Below, one piece after another: positions 32,646 to 42,987 of a DNA stretch of 64,000 bases. The notes under the pieces were generated by a model, which saw nothing but the letters and a program-made list of their open reading frames with translations, had not been told where the DNA came from and ran no database searches. How positions within the stretch are numbered: the stretch's first letter is position 1; every line of letters begins with the position of its first letter. The DNA is from Thermasporomyces composti. Lineage in GTDB: Bacteria > Actinomycetota > Actinomycetes > Propionibacteriales > Actinopolymorphaceae. A program made the translations under genes and the position numbers. The stretch lies in NCBI RefSeq assembly GCF_003386795.1, contig NZ_QTUC01000001.1:372001-436000 (forward strand), in the 5' to 3' direction.

Positions 32646-33095
32646 TCACCGTCCAGAAATCACACAGTCGTACGGCTGGTCGCCGCGGTAGACACAGCCG
32701 GCGGCGGTGATCCTCCATCCCGCCGAGAAGCTCGCGAGGAAGACGGTGTCACCGGCGAACACCACCCGTGCCTGGTCGCCGTAGACGTCCACGGTGTCGA
32801 CGTGGTGTCCATGGGTGGGCACGTCCGCGTCGGCGAGGGCGCGATCACACGGGAGATCGGCCGACCGCTCCAGCTCCCGACGCGTCTGGGGCGCCAGCAA
32901 CCCGCAGGCGACCGCGGCGTTCCCGGCCGCGACGGCGGATCGGAACTGTCGAGCGACCGCAGTGACAGCCGCCTCACGCCGAGAGAGCGAGCCACATCCC
33001 GTCAGCGCGGCGATGAGGCAACCGGCCAAAGCCGCCCGGGCGATGATTGGTCGCGCTCTGGAGCGGGCAAGATCGCGAACCACGCCTCCAGCCAT
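32646..33095 (-). CDS. putative lipoprotein
   Basis: 149 residues. Signal peptide of about 34 residues (basic start, IIARAALAGCLIAALTGC) with the lipobox LTGC for lipid attachment. The mature part has an NTF2-like pattern (AVARQFRSAVAAGNAAVACGLLAPQTR, later WRITAAGC). Three or four Cys in the mature domain could form disulfides outside the membrane. First gene of the cassette with the 27-aa peptide and the DUF6766-like protein; function unknown. The exact start is uncertain. Confidence 0.75.
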   Translation of the reverse strand: MAGGVVRDLARSRARPIIARAALAGCLIAALTGCGSLSRREAAVTAVARQFRSAVAAGNAAVACGLLAPQTRRELERSADLPCDRALADADVPTHGHHVDTVDVYGDQARVVFAGDTVFLASFSAGWRITAAGCVYRGDQPYDCVISGR

Positions 33096-33167
33096 ACCCT
33101 TCGGCTGCGGTGGGCATGCGTCCCGTGAGCGAGCCGCGAGCCCGCGGCCAGCTCGTCTGCGCGCCGG

Positions 33168-33902
33168 TCATGGACCTGCGCTGACCAACCGCACGCGAAC
33201 CGAGCGGAACTGCTCCGGCGTCCGCTGGAGCACCGCCAGCTTGGGATCCGGCACGGTCAGGTGCGGGGGAACGACGAGCGGCCGCAGCGGCGCGAGTCGC
33301 GGATCGTCCAAGACCTGCGCCACCGCCCGACGGTCTCCGCCCACCACCACGGCGTCGAGCGTGTCGGCCACCGGAACGACGATCCGAGCGACGACGTCGG
33401 CCGCGGCCCGGAACGCCTCCCGCGCCTGCTTCTCCCGACGCCGGGCGAACCGCTGCTGCGACCAACCACCCGCCGCCGAGCGACCGTGGACCAGCCTCGA
33501 GCCCACTTTGGAGGCCACCAGTCGGCTTCCTTCGAACACCCCAGCGGCGTAGCCACCCAATCGCACCAGGACCACGCCGACACGACGATCCCGACACACG
33601 TGCTCGACGAGCCCACCGAAGATCGCGTCCGGATCTGACCGGAGCGGAGGAAACGGGACACGACACTCAGCGCGGGTGCCGTCCCGTGCCACCACCGTGA
33701 CCGTGTCGTCGTCGACAGACCACGAGGCGGGTGGGCGGGCACCGACCGCCTCTCCTGACCGTGCCGCGTCCTCCTGGCCCGCCGCCGCCCCACCGCGTGG
33801 CGCATCGGGTGCGGCCTCACCGCTGTGGCGGCAGAGGAAGTTCTCCAGGAAGCGCTCCAGCCGCTCCGGCGCGACGCTGAGCTCGCGAACGCCACCGGCC
33901 AT
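33168..33902 (-). CDS. acVLRF1-family peptidyl-tRNA hydrolase (Vms1/eRF1-like)
   Basis: 244 residues. Central release-factor-like core with GRSAAGGWSQQRFARRREKQ at about residues 141-160, the signature of the actinobacterial VLRF1 group related to Vms1. Vms1 proteins free nascent chains from stalled tRNA in ribosome rescue. Here the catalytic loop has GGWSQQ, with Gln two positions beyond the Gly pair. Residues 25-60 form a variable Ala-rich insert. It lies 18 bases downstream of sufT on the same strand, so it may be read with the suf operon. Confidence 0.85.
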   Translation of the reverse strand: MAGGVRELSVAPERLERFLENFLCRHSGEAAPDAPRGGAAAGQEDAARSGEAVGARPPASWSVDDDTVTVVARDGTRAECRVPFPPLRSDPDAIFGGLVEHVCRDRRVGVVLVRLGGYAAGVFEGSRLVASKVGSRLVHGRSAAGGWSQQRFARRREKQAREAFRAAADVVARIVVPVADTLDAVVVGGDRRAVAQVLDDPRLAPLRPLVVPPHLTVPDPKLAVLQRTPEQFRSVRVRLVSAGP

Positions 33903-33920
33903 GGGCTGGCTCTGGCCCGC

Positions 33921-34244
33921 TCAGACGTTGAAGCCGAGAGCCCGCAGCTGCTCGCGGCCCTCATCGGTGATCTTGTCGGGCCCCCACGGCGGCATCCACA
34001 CCCAGTTGATGCGGAACGCGTCGACGACGCCGTCGAGCGCCACCTGCGCCTGGTCCTCGATCACATCCGTGAGCGGACAGGCCGCCGAGGTGAGCGTCAT
34101 GTCGATCGTCGCCACGCCGTCGTCGTCCAGCTTCACGCCGTAGACCAGACCGAGGTCGACGACGTTGATGCCGAGCTCGGGGTCGACCACATCCTTCAAC
34201 GCCTCGAGGATGTCGTCCTCCGTCGTCCGCACGCCATCGGTCAT
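33921..34244 (-). CDS. sufT: SufT-like Fe-S assembly factor (DUF59/MIP18)
   Basis: 107 residues. DUF59 domain with DPELGINVVDLGLVYGV and the conserved reactive Cys in LTSAACPLTD. Aids maturation of Fe-S proteins. Overlaps sufU by 4 bases (stop/start), the usual actinobacterial order at the end of the suf operon. Confidence 0.92.
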   Translation of the reverse strand: MTDGVRTTEDDILEALKDVVDPELGINVVDLGLVYGVKLDDDGVATIDMTLTSAACPLTDVIEDQAQVALDGVVDAFRINWVWMPPWGPDKITDEGREQLRALGFNV

Positions 34245-34752
34245 CGGCCGGCTCCCTCCTTGTTGGCCTGCCCATCGAGGCCACCGCCGGGCCGCGAGGC
34301 TTGGTCACGGCCGAGGGCCCGAGCGGTGGCGTCCTTCCACGCCATCCACGCCAGCAAGGCACACTTGATCCGCGCCGGGTACTTCGAGACCCCAGCGAAG
34401 GCGATCCCGTCCTGAAGGACCTCTTCGTCGGGTTCGACCTGGCCCTTGGATTGCATGAGGGCCACGAACTCGTCGTGCACCCGCATGGCGTCCTCGAGTC
34501 GCTGGCCACGCACGAGGTCGTGGAGCACCGAGGCGGCGGCCTGGCTGATGGAGCAGCCCACGCTGTCGTACGAGACGTCATCGATGCGCACGTCGTCGCC
34601 CTCACCGGCCAGGCGCACCCGAAGGGTCACCTCGTCGCCGCAGGTGGGGTTGACGTGGTAGGCCTCGGCGTCGTACGGCTCCCGCAGGCCCTTGCCGTGC
34701 GGGTTCTTGTAGTGGTCCAGGATGATGTCCTGGTAGAGCGTCTCGACCTGCA

Positions 34753-34753
<1 letters not shown>
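34241..34753 (-). CDS. sufU: SufU, zinc-dependent sulfur acceptor of SufS
   Basis: 170 residues, Fe-S scaffold-type protein. Receives persulfide sulfur from SufS in actinobacteria and firmicutes. Ligands are visible: Asp and Cys in NPTCGDE, Cys in SVGCSIS and Cys in IKCALL. The insertion typical of SufU compared with IscU (about residues 70-100) is present. ATG overlaps the sufS stop by one base (TGATG). The C-terminal 20 residues are low-complexity. Confidence 0.94.
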
Positions 34754-36872
<2,119 letters not shown>

Positions 36873-36891
36873 GAGGGATCTGGCTCCAGTC

Positions 36892-37233
36892 CTAGGCAGG
36901 TCGTTCGATGTTGTTCAACGGGTGGTGGACGTCGACGTAGACGTCGTCGCCCTCCACCTTCACCGGGTACACAGGTACCGGCTCGGTCGCCGGCAGACCC
37001 GTCGGCTGTCCGGTCGCGAGATCGAAACGGGATCCGTGCAGCCAGCACTCGATCTCGCCGTCCTCGACCTCGCCCTCCGACAACGCCACCTCCTCATGGG
37101 AGCAGACGTCGTAGATGGCGTGCAGCTGGTCACCGGACCGCACGATCGCGACCGGGACGCCGTCGAGCACAACCGGAACCGGGCTGGCCTCGGTCACCTC
37201 AGCCAGCGCGCAGGCGCGTTGGAAGTCGCTCAT
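36892..37233 (-). CDS. Rieske-type ferredoxin subunit in the suf operon
   Basis: 113 residues. [2Fe-2S] Rieske ligands in VCSHEEVALSEG (Cys-x-His) and CWLHGSRFD (Cys-x2-His). Such a small bphA3/NirD-like ferredoxin is regularly found between sufD and sufC in actinobacteria; it may donate electrons for cluster assembly, which is inference. Only 3 bases from sufD. Confidence 0.93.
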   Translation of the reverse strand: MSDFQRACALAEVTEASPVPVVLDGVPVAIVRSGDQLHAIYDVCSHEEVALSEGEVEDGEIECWLHGSRFDLATGQPTGLPATEPVPVYPVKVEGDDVYVDVHHPLNNIERPA

Positions 37234-37236
37234 CGC

Positions 37237-38583
37237 TCACACCTCCGATCGCGCCCCGGGCGTCGCGCCGGACGACGCGGGCGGCAGGCCGATGCTGCGC
37301 TCGAGCTCCGCCTCGACCCGCTGCATCAGCCGGTCCCGCAGCTCCGGGACGCCGATCTGACGGATCAGGTCGGCGAAGAAGCCGTGCACCACCAGGCGGC
37401 GCGCCTCGTCGGTCGGGACACCGCGCGACTGCAGGTAGAACAGCTGCTCGTCGTCGAAACGCCCCGTCGCACTGGCGTGTCCCGCGCCCTCGATCTCGCC
37501 GGTCTCGATCTCCAGGTTCGGCACGGAGTCTGCTCGGCATCCGTCCGTCAACATCAGGTTGCGGTTGTGCTCGTAGGTGCGGATGCCCTCCGCCACCTTG
37601 CGGATCAACACGTCGCCGACCCACACCGCGTGCGCGCCCTTGCCCTGCAGCGCGCCCTTGTACTCGACGTTGCTCTGGGTGTGTGGGTGGTTGTGGTCGA
37701 CGAACAGCCGGTGCTCGAGGTGCTGGTCGGCGTCGACGAAGTACAGGCCGAGCATCTCCACCTCGCCGCCCGGACCGGCGTAGTCGACCTGGGCGTAGAG
37801 GCGGACGAGGTCGCCGCCGAAGGTGACGGCCACGTGCTTGACCGTCGCGTCACGGCCGACCCGGAGCGCCTGGTGGACGGCGTGGACCGCGTCGTCCTCC
37901 CAGTCCTGCATGGAGACGACGGTCAGCCGCGCTCCCTCGCCCACGGCGAACTCCACGTTGGCCGCGTGCGTCGCCGAGCCCACGTGGTCGAGGATCACGA
38001 CGGCCTCGGCGTAGGGCTTGACGTCGACCACGGTGTGCCCGTAGCTCGCTCCGCTCGCGTCCTCGCCGCGCACGGTCAGAACGACCGGCCGGTCGAGTCG
38101 AGCGTCCTGGGGCACCGTCACGACGGTGGCGCTCTGGAAGGAGGTCCACGCCTGGGCGCTGACGCGGTCCCCGGGGACGTAGACCGAGCCCAAACGCGGG
38201 TCGTCTCGGCCCACCGTCTCGACGCGCACCTCCGCCGGCGCGTCGACGCTGGTGACCACCTTGCCGTCCGGCGACGCCGTGCCGTCGGTCAGTCCACGCA
38301 ACCGCTTGAGCGGCGTGAACCGCCAGACCTCCTCCCGTCCCGTGGGGACCGGGTGGTCGGCGAGGTCGAACGAGCCGGTCGGGTGCAGGTGCGAGGCGGG
38401 CGCGGACTCCGCGCCGGCGCCATGCGCGTGCGCACGCCCGGCCGCGCCGGCCGGTGTCGCGGAACCCGCGGTGGCGCCGGACTCGGGCGAGAGCACCTGG
38501 GAAGCCGCGGCGGCGGGTTCCCCCGCGGCCACCTCACCGGTGCGGATCTGGTCGTGGTCAGGCATGTCGGATGTCGCTCTCAC
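37237..38583 (-). CDS. sufD: SufD scaffold protein
   Basis: 448 residues, right-handed beta-helix core. Typical segments: EEVWRFTPLKRLRGL near residue 89 and FYLQSRGVPTDEARRLVVHGFFADL near the C-terminus, as in SufB/SufD. The N-terminal 70 residues are an Ala-rich low-complexity extension. Partner of SufB and SufC. Confidence 0.95.
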   Translation of the reverse strand: MRATSDMPDHDQIRTGEVAAGEPAAAASQVLSPESGATAGSATPAGAAGRAHAHGAGAESAPASHLHPTGSFDLADHPVPTGREEVWRFTPLKRLRGLTDGTASPDGKVVTSVDAPAEVRVETVGRDDPRLGSVYVPGDRVSAQAWTSFQSATVVTVPQDARLDRPVVLTVRGEDASGASYGHTVVDVKPYAEAVVILDHVGSATHAANVEFAVGEGARLTVVSMQDWEDDAVHAVHQALRVGRDATVKHVAVTFGGDLVRLYAQVDYAGPGGEVEMLGLYFVDADQHLEHRLFVDHNHPHTQSNVEYKGALQGKGAHAVWVGDVLIRKVAEGIRTYEHNRNLMLTDGCRADSVPNLEIETGEIEGAGHASATGRFDDEQLFYLQSRGVPTDEARRLVVHGFFADLIRQIGVPELRDRLMQRVEAELERSIGLPPASSGATPGARSEV

Positions 38584-38642
38584 CTTCTCGTCGTACGGAC
38601 ACCTGGTCGACGCGGCTGCCCGGCCGCGTCCGCTGGGCCGGA

Positions 38643-40055
38643 TCAGCCGACGGCCCCCTCCATCTGCAGCTCGATGAGGCGGTTGAGCTCCAGCGCGTAC
38701 TCCATCGGGAGCTCACGCGCGATCGGCTCCACGAAACCGCGGACGATCATCGCCATCGCCTCGTCCTCGTTGAGCCCGCGGCTCATGAGGTAGAAGAGCT
38801 GGTCGTCGGTGACCTTGGACACCGTCGCCTCGTGGGCCATCTCCACGTCGTCTTCCCGGACGTCGACGTAGGGGTAGGTGTCGGAGCGGCTCACCGTGTC
38901 GACGAGAAGGGCGTCGCACTTCACCGTGCTCTTGGAGTGCTCGGCGCCTTCCCGGACCTCGACCAGGCCACGGTAGGAGGTACGACCACCGCTTCGCGCG
39001 ACGGACTTGGAGACGATCGTGGACGACGTCCGAGGCGCGCAGTGGACCATCTTGGCGCCGGCGTCCTGGTGCTGGCCCTCGCCGGCGAAGGCGATCGAGA
39101 GCGTCTCCCCCTTGGCGTGCTCACCCATGAGGTAGACGGCCGGGTACTTCATCGTGACCTTGGACCCGATGTTGCCGTCGACCCACTCCATGGTCGCGCC
39201 CTCGGCCGCCGTGGCCCGCTTCGTCACGAGGTTGTAGACGTTGTTGGACCAGTTCTGGATCGTGGTGTACCGGCAGCGGCCGTTCTTCTTCACGATGATC
39301 TCGACCACCGCGGCGTGCAGCGAGTCCGACTTGTAGATCGGAGCCGTGCAGCCCTCGACGTAGTGCACGTAGGCACCCTCGTCCACGATGATCAACGTCC
39401 GCTCGAACTGGCCCATGTTCTCGGTGTTGATCCGGAAGTAGGCCTGGAGCGGAATCTCGACGTGGACGCCCGGCGGCACGTAGATGAACGAGCCACCCGA
39501 CCACACGGCGGTGTTGAGCGCGGCGAACTTGTTGTCACCCGGCGGGACGACCGTCCCGAAGTACTCCTGGAAGATCTCCGGGTGCTCCTTCAGGCCGGTG
39601 TCGGTGTCGAGGAAGATCACGCCCTGCTGCTCGAGGTCCTCCCGGATCTTGTGGTAGACGACCTCGCTCTCGTACTGGGCCGCGACACCAGCGATGAGAC
39701 GCTGCTTCTCCGCCTCGGGGATGCCGAGTCGGTCGTAGGTCCTCCGGATGTCCTCGGGCAGTTCGTCCCAGCTCGTGGCCTTCTTCTCCGTCGAGCGCAC
39801 GTAGTACTTGATGATGTCGAAGTCGATCTCCGACAAGTCGGCGCCCCAGGTGGGCATCGGCTTGCGGTAGAACGCCTTCAGCCCGCGGAGCCTGATGTTC
39901 AGCATCCACTCGGGCTCGTTCTTGAGCGCGGAGATCTCGCGGACGACCTCTTCGGACAGGCCGCGCTTCGCGGTGGCGCCCGCGATGTCGCGGTCGGCCC
40001 AGCCGTACTGGTAGCGTCCGAGACCCTCGAGCTCGGGATGGGCGGTGCTCGTCAT
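38643..40055 (-). CDS. sufB: SufB Fe-S scaffold
   Basis: 470 residues. The main scaffold on which clusters form. Typical SufB regions: [21 protein letters not shown] near the N-terminus, and the conserved Cys in VEGCTAPIY (about residue 233). [21 protein letters not shown] near the C-terminus is diagnostic. The GTG/ATG region overlaps the sufR stop by 4 bases, and a 59-base gap separates it from sufD. Confidence 0.97.
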   Translation of the reverse strand: MTSTAHPELEGLGRYQYGWADRDIAGATAKRGLSEEVVREISALKNEPEWMLNIRLRGLKAFYRKPMPTWGADLSEIDFDIIKYYVRSTEKKATSWDELPEDIRRTYDRLGIPEAEKQRLIAGVAAQYESEVVYHKIREDLEQQGVIFLDTDTGLKEHPEIFQEYFGTVVPPGDNKFAALNTAVWSGGSFIYVPPGVHVEIPLQAYFRINTENMGQFERTLIIVDEGAYVHYVEGCTAPIYKSDSLHAAVVEIIVKKNGRCRYTTIQNWSNNVYNLVTKRATAAEGATMEWVDGNIGSKVTMKYPAVYLMGEHAKGETLSIAFAGEGQHQDAGAKMVHCAPRTSSTIVSKSVARSGGRTSYRGLVEVREGAEHSKSTVKCDALLVDTVSRSDTYPYVDVREDDVEMAHEATVSKVTDDQLFYLMSRGLNEDEAMAMIVRGFVEPIARELPMEYALELNRLIELQMEGAVG

Positions 40056-40942
40056 GGAGAAGTAGTCCTTCCAGTCCGGGACTCGGGTGTTCCGGATGTC
40101 GCCGGGGCTTGCGTCCCCGAGTGGTTCCTACGTGTCGTCGCGGTCGTCGTCCGCCTGAGCGTCGCCTCTTTCGCCTTCGACGCTGTGGACCGGCCGAGGC
40201 GCTCCTGGTGGAGCGTGCTCACGATCTCAGTGCGCGGAACGTGCGTGGTGCAGACCCCGTCGCCGTGCGCGATCGTGGCGAGGCGCTGCACATGCCGCCC
40301 AAGCAGCCGGGCGAACACCTCCGTCTCGGCCTCGCAAAGCTCCGGGAACTGCTCGGCGACGTGCGCCACCGGGCAGTGGTGCTGGCACACCTGCTCGCCG
40401 AGCCGTACCGGCTCGACCGAGGCAGCGTACCCGTCCGCGGACAGCGCCTCGGCAAGCGCTGCCGTGCCCGCCTTCTCCGGCGCCGCCGCGGCCACCGCGT
40501 GGTAGCGCTCCTCCAGGCGAGTCGCGACACGGCGCGCGAACTCCTGGAGAGCACGCTCGCCGCCGGTCTCCCGGATGTAGCGCAGCGCGCTGACCGCCAG
40601 ATCGTCGTACGCCTGGTAGAAGGCGCTGCGCCCGGCGTCGGTGAGGGCGAACACCTTGGCCGGTCGCCCCCGTCCCCTCCGGCCTCGGACCCGCTGGTCA
40701 CGGGCGACCACGACCCCTTCGGCGGCCATGGCGTCCAGGTGGCGCCGGACCGCGGCCGGAGTGATACCCAGACGCTCGGCGAGGGCGGAAGCCGTCTGCG
40801 GCCCGCCCTCGAGGATCGCCCGGGCTACCCGCTCCCTCGTCCTCGTCGAGAGATGGGTGGCGTCGCTCCGACTCTGCCGACGCGACGCTGGCGCACCAGC
40901 CGGCGCGGCCGACGTCGCAGGAGACGGACCGACGTTTTTCAC
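40052..40942 (-). CDS. sufR: SufR, Fe-S-sensing repressor of the suf operon
   Basis: 296 residues. DeoR/MarR-like winged helix near residues 35-100 ([23 protein letters not shown]) and a cluster-binding Cys/His set: CQHHC at about residues 185-189, then C in ELCEAE and GVCTTH. Represses suf when its cluster is intact. The protein has a 50-residue Thr/Arg-rich tail after VPRTEIV, longer than most SufR, and its stop overlaps sufB by 4 bases. GTG start at 40942 lies inside a palindrome (see regulatory site). Confidence 0.94.
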   Translation of the reverse strand: MKNVGPSPATSAAPAGAPASRRQSRSDATHLSTRTRERVARAILEGGPQTASALAERLGITPAAVRRHLDAMAAEGVVVARDQRVRGRRGRGRPAKVFALTDAGRSAFYQAYDDLAVSALRYIRETGGERALQEFARRVATRLEERYHAVAAAAPEKAGTAALAEALSADGYAASVEPVRLGEQVCQHHCPVAHVAEQFPELCEAETEVFARLLGRHVQRLATIAHGDGVCTTHVPRTEIVSTLHQERLGRSTASKAKEATLRRTTTATTRRNHSGTQAPATSGTPESRTGRTTSP

Positions 40943-40954
40943 AACCTCATTGTG
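40940..40954. promoter_or_regulatory. candidate SufR operator CACAA-N5-TTGTG over the sufR start
   Basis: Perfect 15-bp palindrome with 5-base arms and 5-base centre, resembling the mycobacterial SufR site ACACT-N5-TGTGA in layout. The right half includes the GTG start codon of sufR in the minus sense, ideal for autorepression. Confidence 0.6.
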
Positions 40955-40978
40955 CTGTTATTCCTGCCGGCAAGCCAG

Positions 40979-40992
40979 TGAGGCTCGCCTAA
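40979..40992. promoter_or_regulatory. imperfect DtxR/IdeR iron box upstream of suf
   Basis: TGAGGCTCGCCTAA matches 11 of 14 positions of the right-hand part of the iron box consensus TTAGGTTAGGCTAACCTAA (12 of 19 over the full box). It lies about 37 bases upstream of the sufR start. Iron-dependent control of suf by DtxR is known in corynebacteria; here it is inferred. Confidence 0.35.
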
Positions 40993-41135
40993 CTACACCG
41001 TCCCTCCCGCCCGATACGTCCGAAATCTCCCCATGAGAGATTCGTCACGGCGATGATTCAGCGCTCCCGGTCCGCGCCACGACCCGCCGCGGAGGGCGTC
41101 TCCGATCACGGCGCGGAGAGGCGGGACAGTGCCGC

Positions 41136-41157
41136 CACACCACGGTGTGATCAACCG
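41136..41157. promoter_or_regulatory. palindromic site(s) between sufR and the ABC transporter
   Basis: CACACC-AC-GGTGTG (41136-41149) is a perfect 6-bp inverted repeat and is followed at once by CGGT...ACCG (41143-41157) around TGATCA. GTGATC recurs at 41148, 41156 and 41185. It may be an operator for the ABC-2 transporter genes, whose regulator is unknown. Confidence 0.4.
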
Positions 41158-41204
41158 TGATCGAGCCACCACGCCGCACACGAGGTGATCGATCAGCCAC
41201 GACC

Positions 41205-41210
41205 TACACT
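41205..41210 (+). promoter_or_regulatory. -10 element TACACT for the ABC ATPase gene
   Basis: TANNNT match ending 8 bases before the GTG at 41219; no Shine-Dalgarno sequence fits that GTG. No convincing -35. Confidence 0.45.
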
Positions 41211-41218
41211 CCCAAGGC

Positions 41219-42154
41219 GTGAACGACATGGTCGTCGAGGTGGAGGACCTCGTCGTGCGATACGGGCGCGGCCGATCGGCCGTCACCGCGCTCGACGGGC
41301 TCACCCTCACCGCCGCGCGCGGTCAGGTGACAGCCGTGCTGGGCCCGAACGGCGCCGGCAAGACGACCATGGTCGAGACGTGCGAGGGCTACCGCCGCCC
41401 GAGCGCGGGAACCGTCCGCGTCCTCGGACTGGACCCGATCCGCGACCGGCGCCGACTCCTGCCACGGCTCGGCGTCATGCCGCAGTCCGGCGGCGCGTGG
41501 CCAGGGGCGCGGGCCGAGGAGCTGCTCCGCCACGTCGCGCGCCTCTACGCCCACCCCCTCGACGTCGACATGCTCGTCGAGCGGCTCGACCTCGCCTCGT
41601 GCCGCCGGACGCCGTACCGGCGGCTGTCCGGTGGGGAGCGACAACGTCTCTCGCTGGCGATGGCGCTGGTCGGCCGGCCCGAGCTGGCGTTCCTCGACGA
41701 GCCGACCGCCGGCCTGGACCCGGCGGCTCGGCGCGCGACGTGGGAGTTGATCGAGGAGCTGAGAGCCGACGGCGTGTCGGTGATCCTCACCACACACCTC
41801 ATGGACGAGGTCGAGCGCCTCGCTGACCAGGTGTACGTCGTGGACCACGGCGTCGTCATCGCGTCCGGCACCCCCGCCGAGCTGACCACCCGCGGCGCGG
41901 CCAACACCCTGCGGTTTCGCGGACCGGCCGGGCTCGACCTGCGCTCCCTCGTCGCGGCGCTGCCGGAGGACTGCGCGGTCAGCGAACCGAGCCCCGGTCA
42001 CTACTTGATCGTCGGCAAGATCGACCCTCACCTCCTCGCGACGGTCACCGCGTGGTGCGCCGCCCACGGCGTCATGCCGGACGCTCTCGCGGTCGAGCGA
42101 CACACCCTGGAGGACGTGTTCCTCGAGCTCACCGGCCGGGAGCTGCGACGATGA
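41219..42154 (+). CDS. ABC transporter ATP-binding protein (ABC-2 type)
   Basis: 311 residues: full ATPase (GPNGAGKTT, Q-loop GVMPQSGGAWPG, LSGGERQRLSLAMALVG, LAFLDEPTAGLDP, His in TTHLMDEVERL) plus an 80-residue C-terminal extension typical of drug/daunorubicin-type exporters. Overlaps its permease by 4 bases (ATGA). In many actinobacteria this pair sits between sufR and ctaA, as here. Exported substrate unknown. Start is either the leaderless GTG at 41219 or the ATG three codons in. Confidence 0.92.
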   Translation: MNDMVVEVEDLVVRYGRGRSAVTALDGLTLTAARGQVTAVLGPNGAGKTTMVETCEGYRRPSAGTVRVLGLDPIRDRRRLLPRLGVMPQSGGAWPGARAEELLRHVARLYAHPLDVDMLVERLDLASCRRTPYRRLSGGERQRLSLAMALVGRPELAFLDEPTAGLDPAARRATWELIEELRADGVSVILTTHLMDEVERLADQVYVVDHGVVIASGTPAELTTRGAANTLRFRGPAGLDLRSLVAALPEDCAVSEPSPGHYLIVGKIDPHLLATVTAWCAAHGVMPDALAVERHTLEDVFLELTGRELRR

Positions 42155-42984
42155 CGACACCCCGGGACGGCTTCCCACCCGGCACGGAGGACGCTCCGAC
42201 CGGTCGCGGCACGTTCACGCCCGCACCCGGCGCGGCGCCGCTCGTCCGCATGGTGCTCGCCCAGGGCCTGTTGGAGACCCGGTTGCTGCTGCGGAACGGC
42301 GAGCAGGTCCTCCTCGCGCTGGTCATCCCCCTGCTTCTCCTCGTCGTGGGCACCCTCGCGCCCGGGATCGAGCTGGGTGGTTCCCGGCGTATCGACGTCC
42401 TCGCCCCCGGTGTCCTCGCGCTCGCGGTCATGTCCACGTCGTTCACGAGCGTGGCGATCGCGACCGGCTTCGAACGCCGGTACGGGGTGCTGAAGAGGCT
42501 GGGAGCCTCCCCGCTCCCCCGCGTCGGCCTGCTCGCCGGCAAGCTCGTGGCGGTGGGGTTGGTGGAGGCGCTCCAGGTCCTCGTCATCGTGACGGCCGCC
42601 GCCCTGCTCGGCTGGCGGCCCCACCCACACGCCGGCGCTGTCGCGGTCGCCGTGGCGCTCGTCCTCGCCGGGACGGCGGCGTTCGGCGCGCTCGGCCTGC
42701 TCATGGCCGGAACCTTGCGCGCGGAGGCCACGCTCGCCGCGGCCAACCTGGTGTACCTGCTCCTTCTCGTTGGTGGCGCGACGCTCGTACCGGTGGACGC
42801 CTACCCGGCCGTGCTCCAGCCCGTGATCGGTTGGTTGCCCTCAGGAGCGCTCGGGGAAGGACTGCGTCACGTGCTCGCCACGGCCGTGCCCTCGATGGAG
42901 GTAGCCGTCACCTCACTCGGGGTCTTGGTGGCGTGGGCGGTCAGTGGCTCGCTCATCACCGCGCGCGTGTTCCAGTGGGAGTGA
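42151..42984 (+). CDS. ABC-2 type permease
   Basis: 277 residues with six hydrophobic helices, after a 35-residue Pro/Gly/Ala-rich N-terminus. The middle stretch FERRYGVLKRLGASPL is a hallmark of ABC-2 permeases, located between helices two and three. Works with the ATPase encoded immediately before it. Only 3 bases separate its stop from the convergent XdhC stop. Confidence 0.9.
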   Translation: MTTPRDGFPPGTEDAPTGRGTFTPAPGAAPLVRMVLAQGLLETRLLLRNGEQVLLALVIPLLLLVVGTLAPGIELGGSRRIDVLAPGVLALAVMSTSFTSVAIATGFERRYGVLKRLGASPLPRVGLLAGKLVAVGLVEALQVLVIVTAAALLGWRPHPHAGAVAVAVALVLAGTAAFGALGLLMAGTLRAEATLAAANLVYLLLLVGGATLVPVDAYPAVLQPVIGWLPSGALGEGLRHVLATAVPSMEVAVTSLGVLVAWAVSGSLITARVFQWE

Positions 42985-42987
42985 CGG

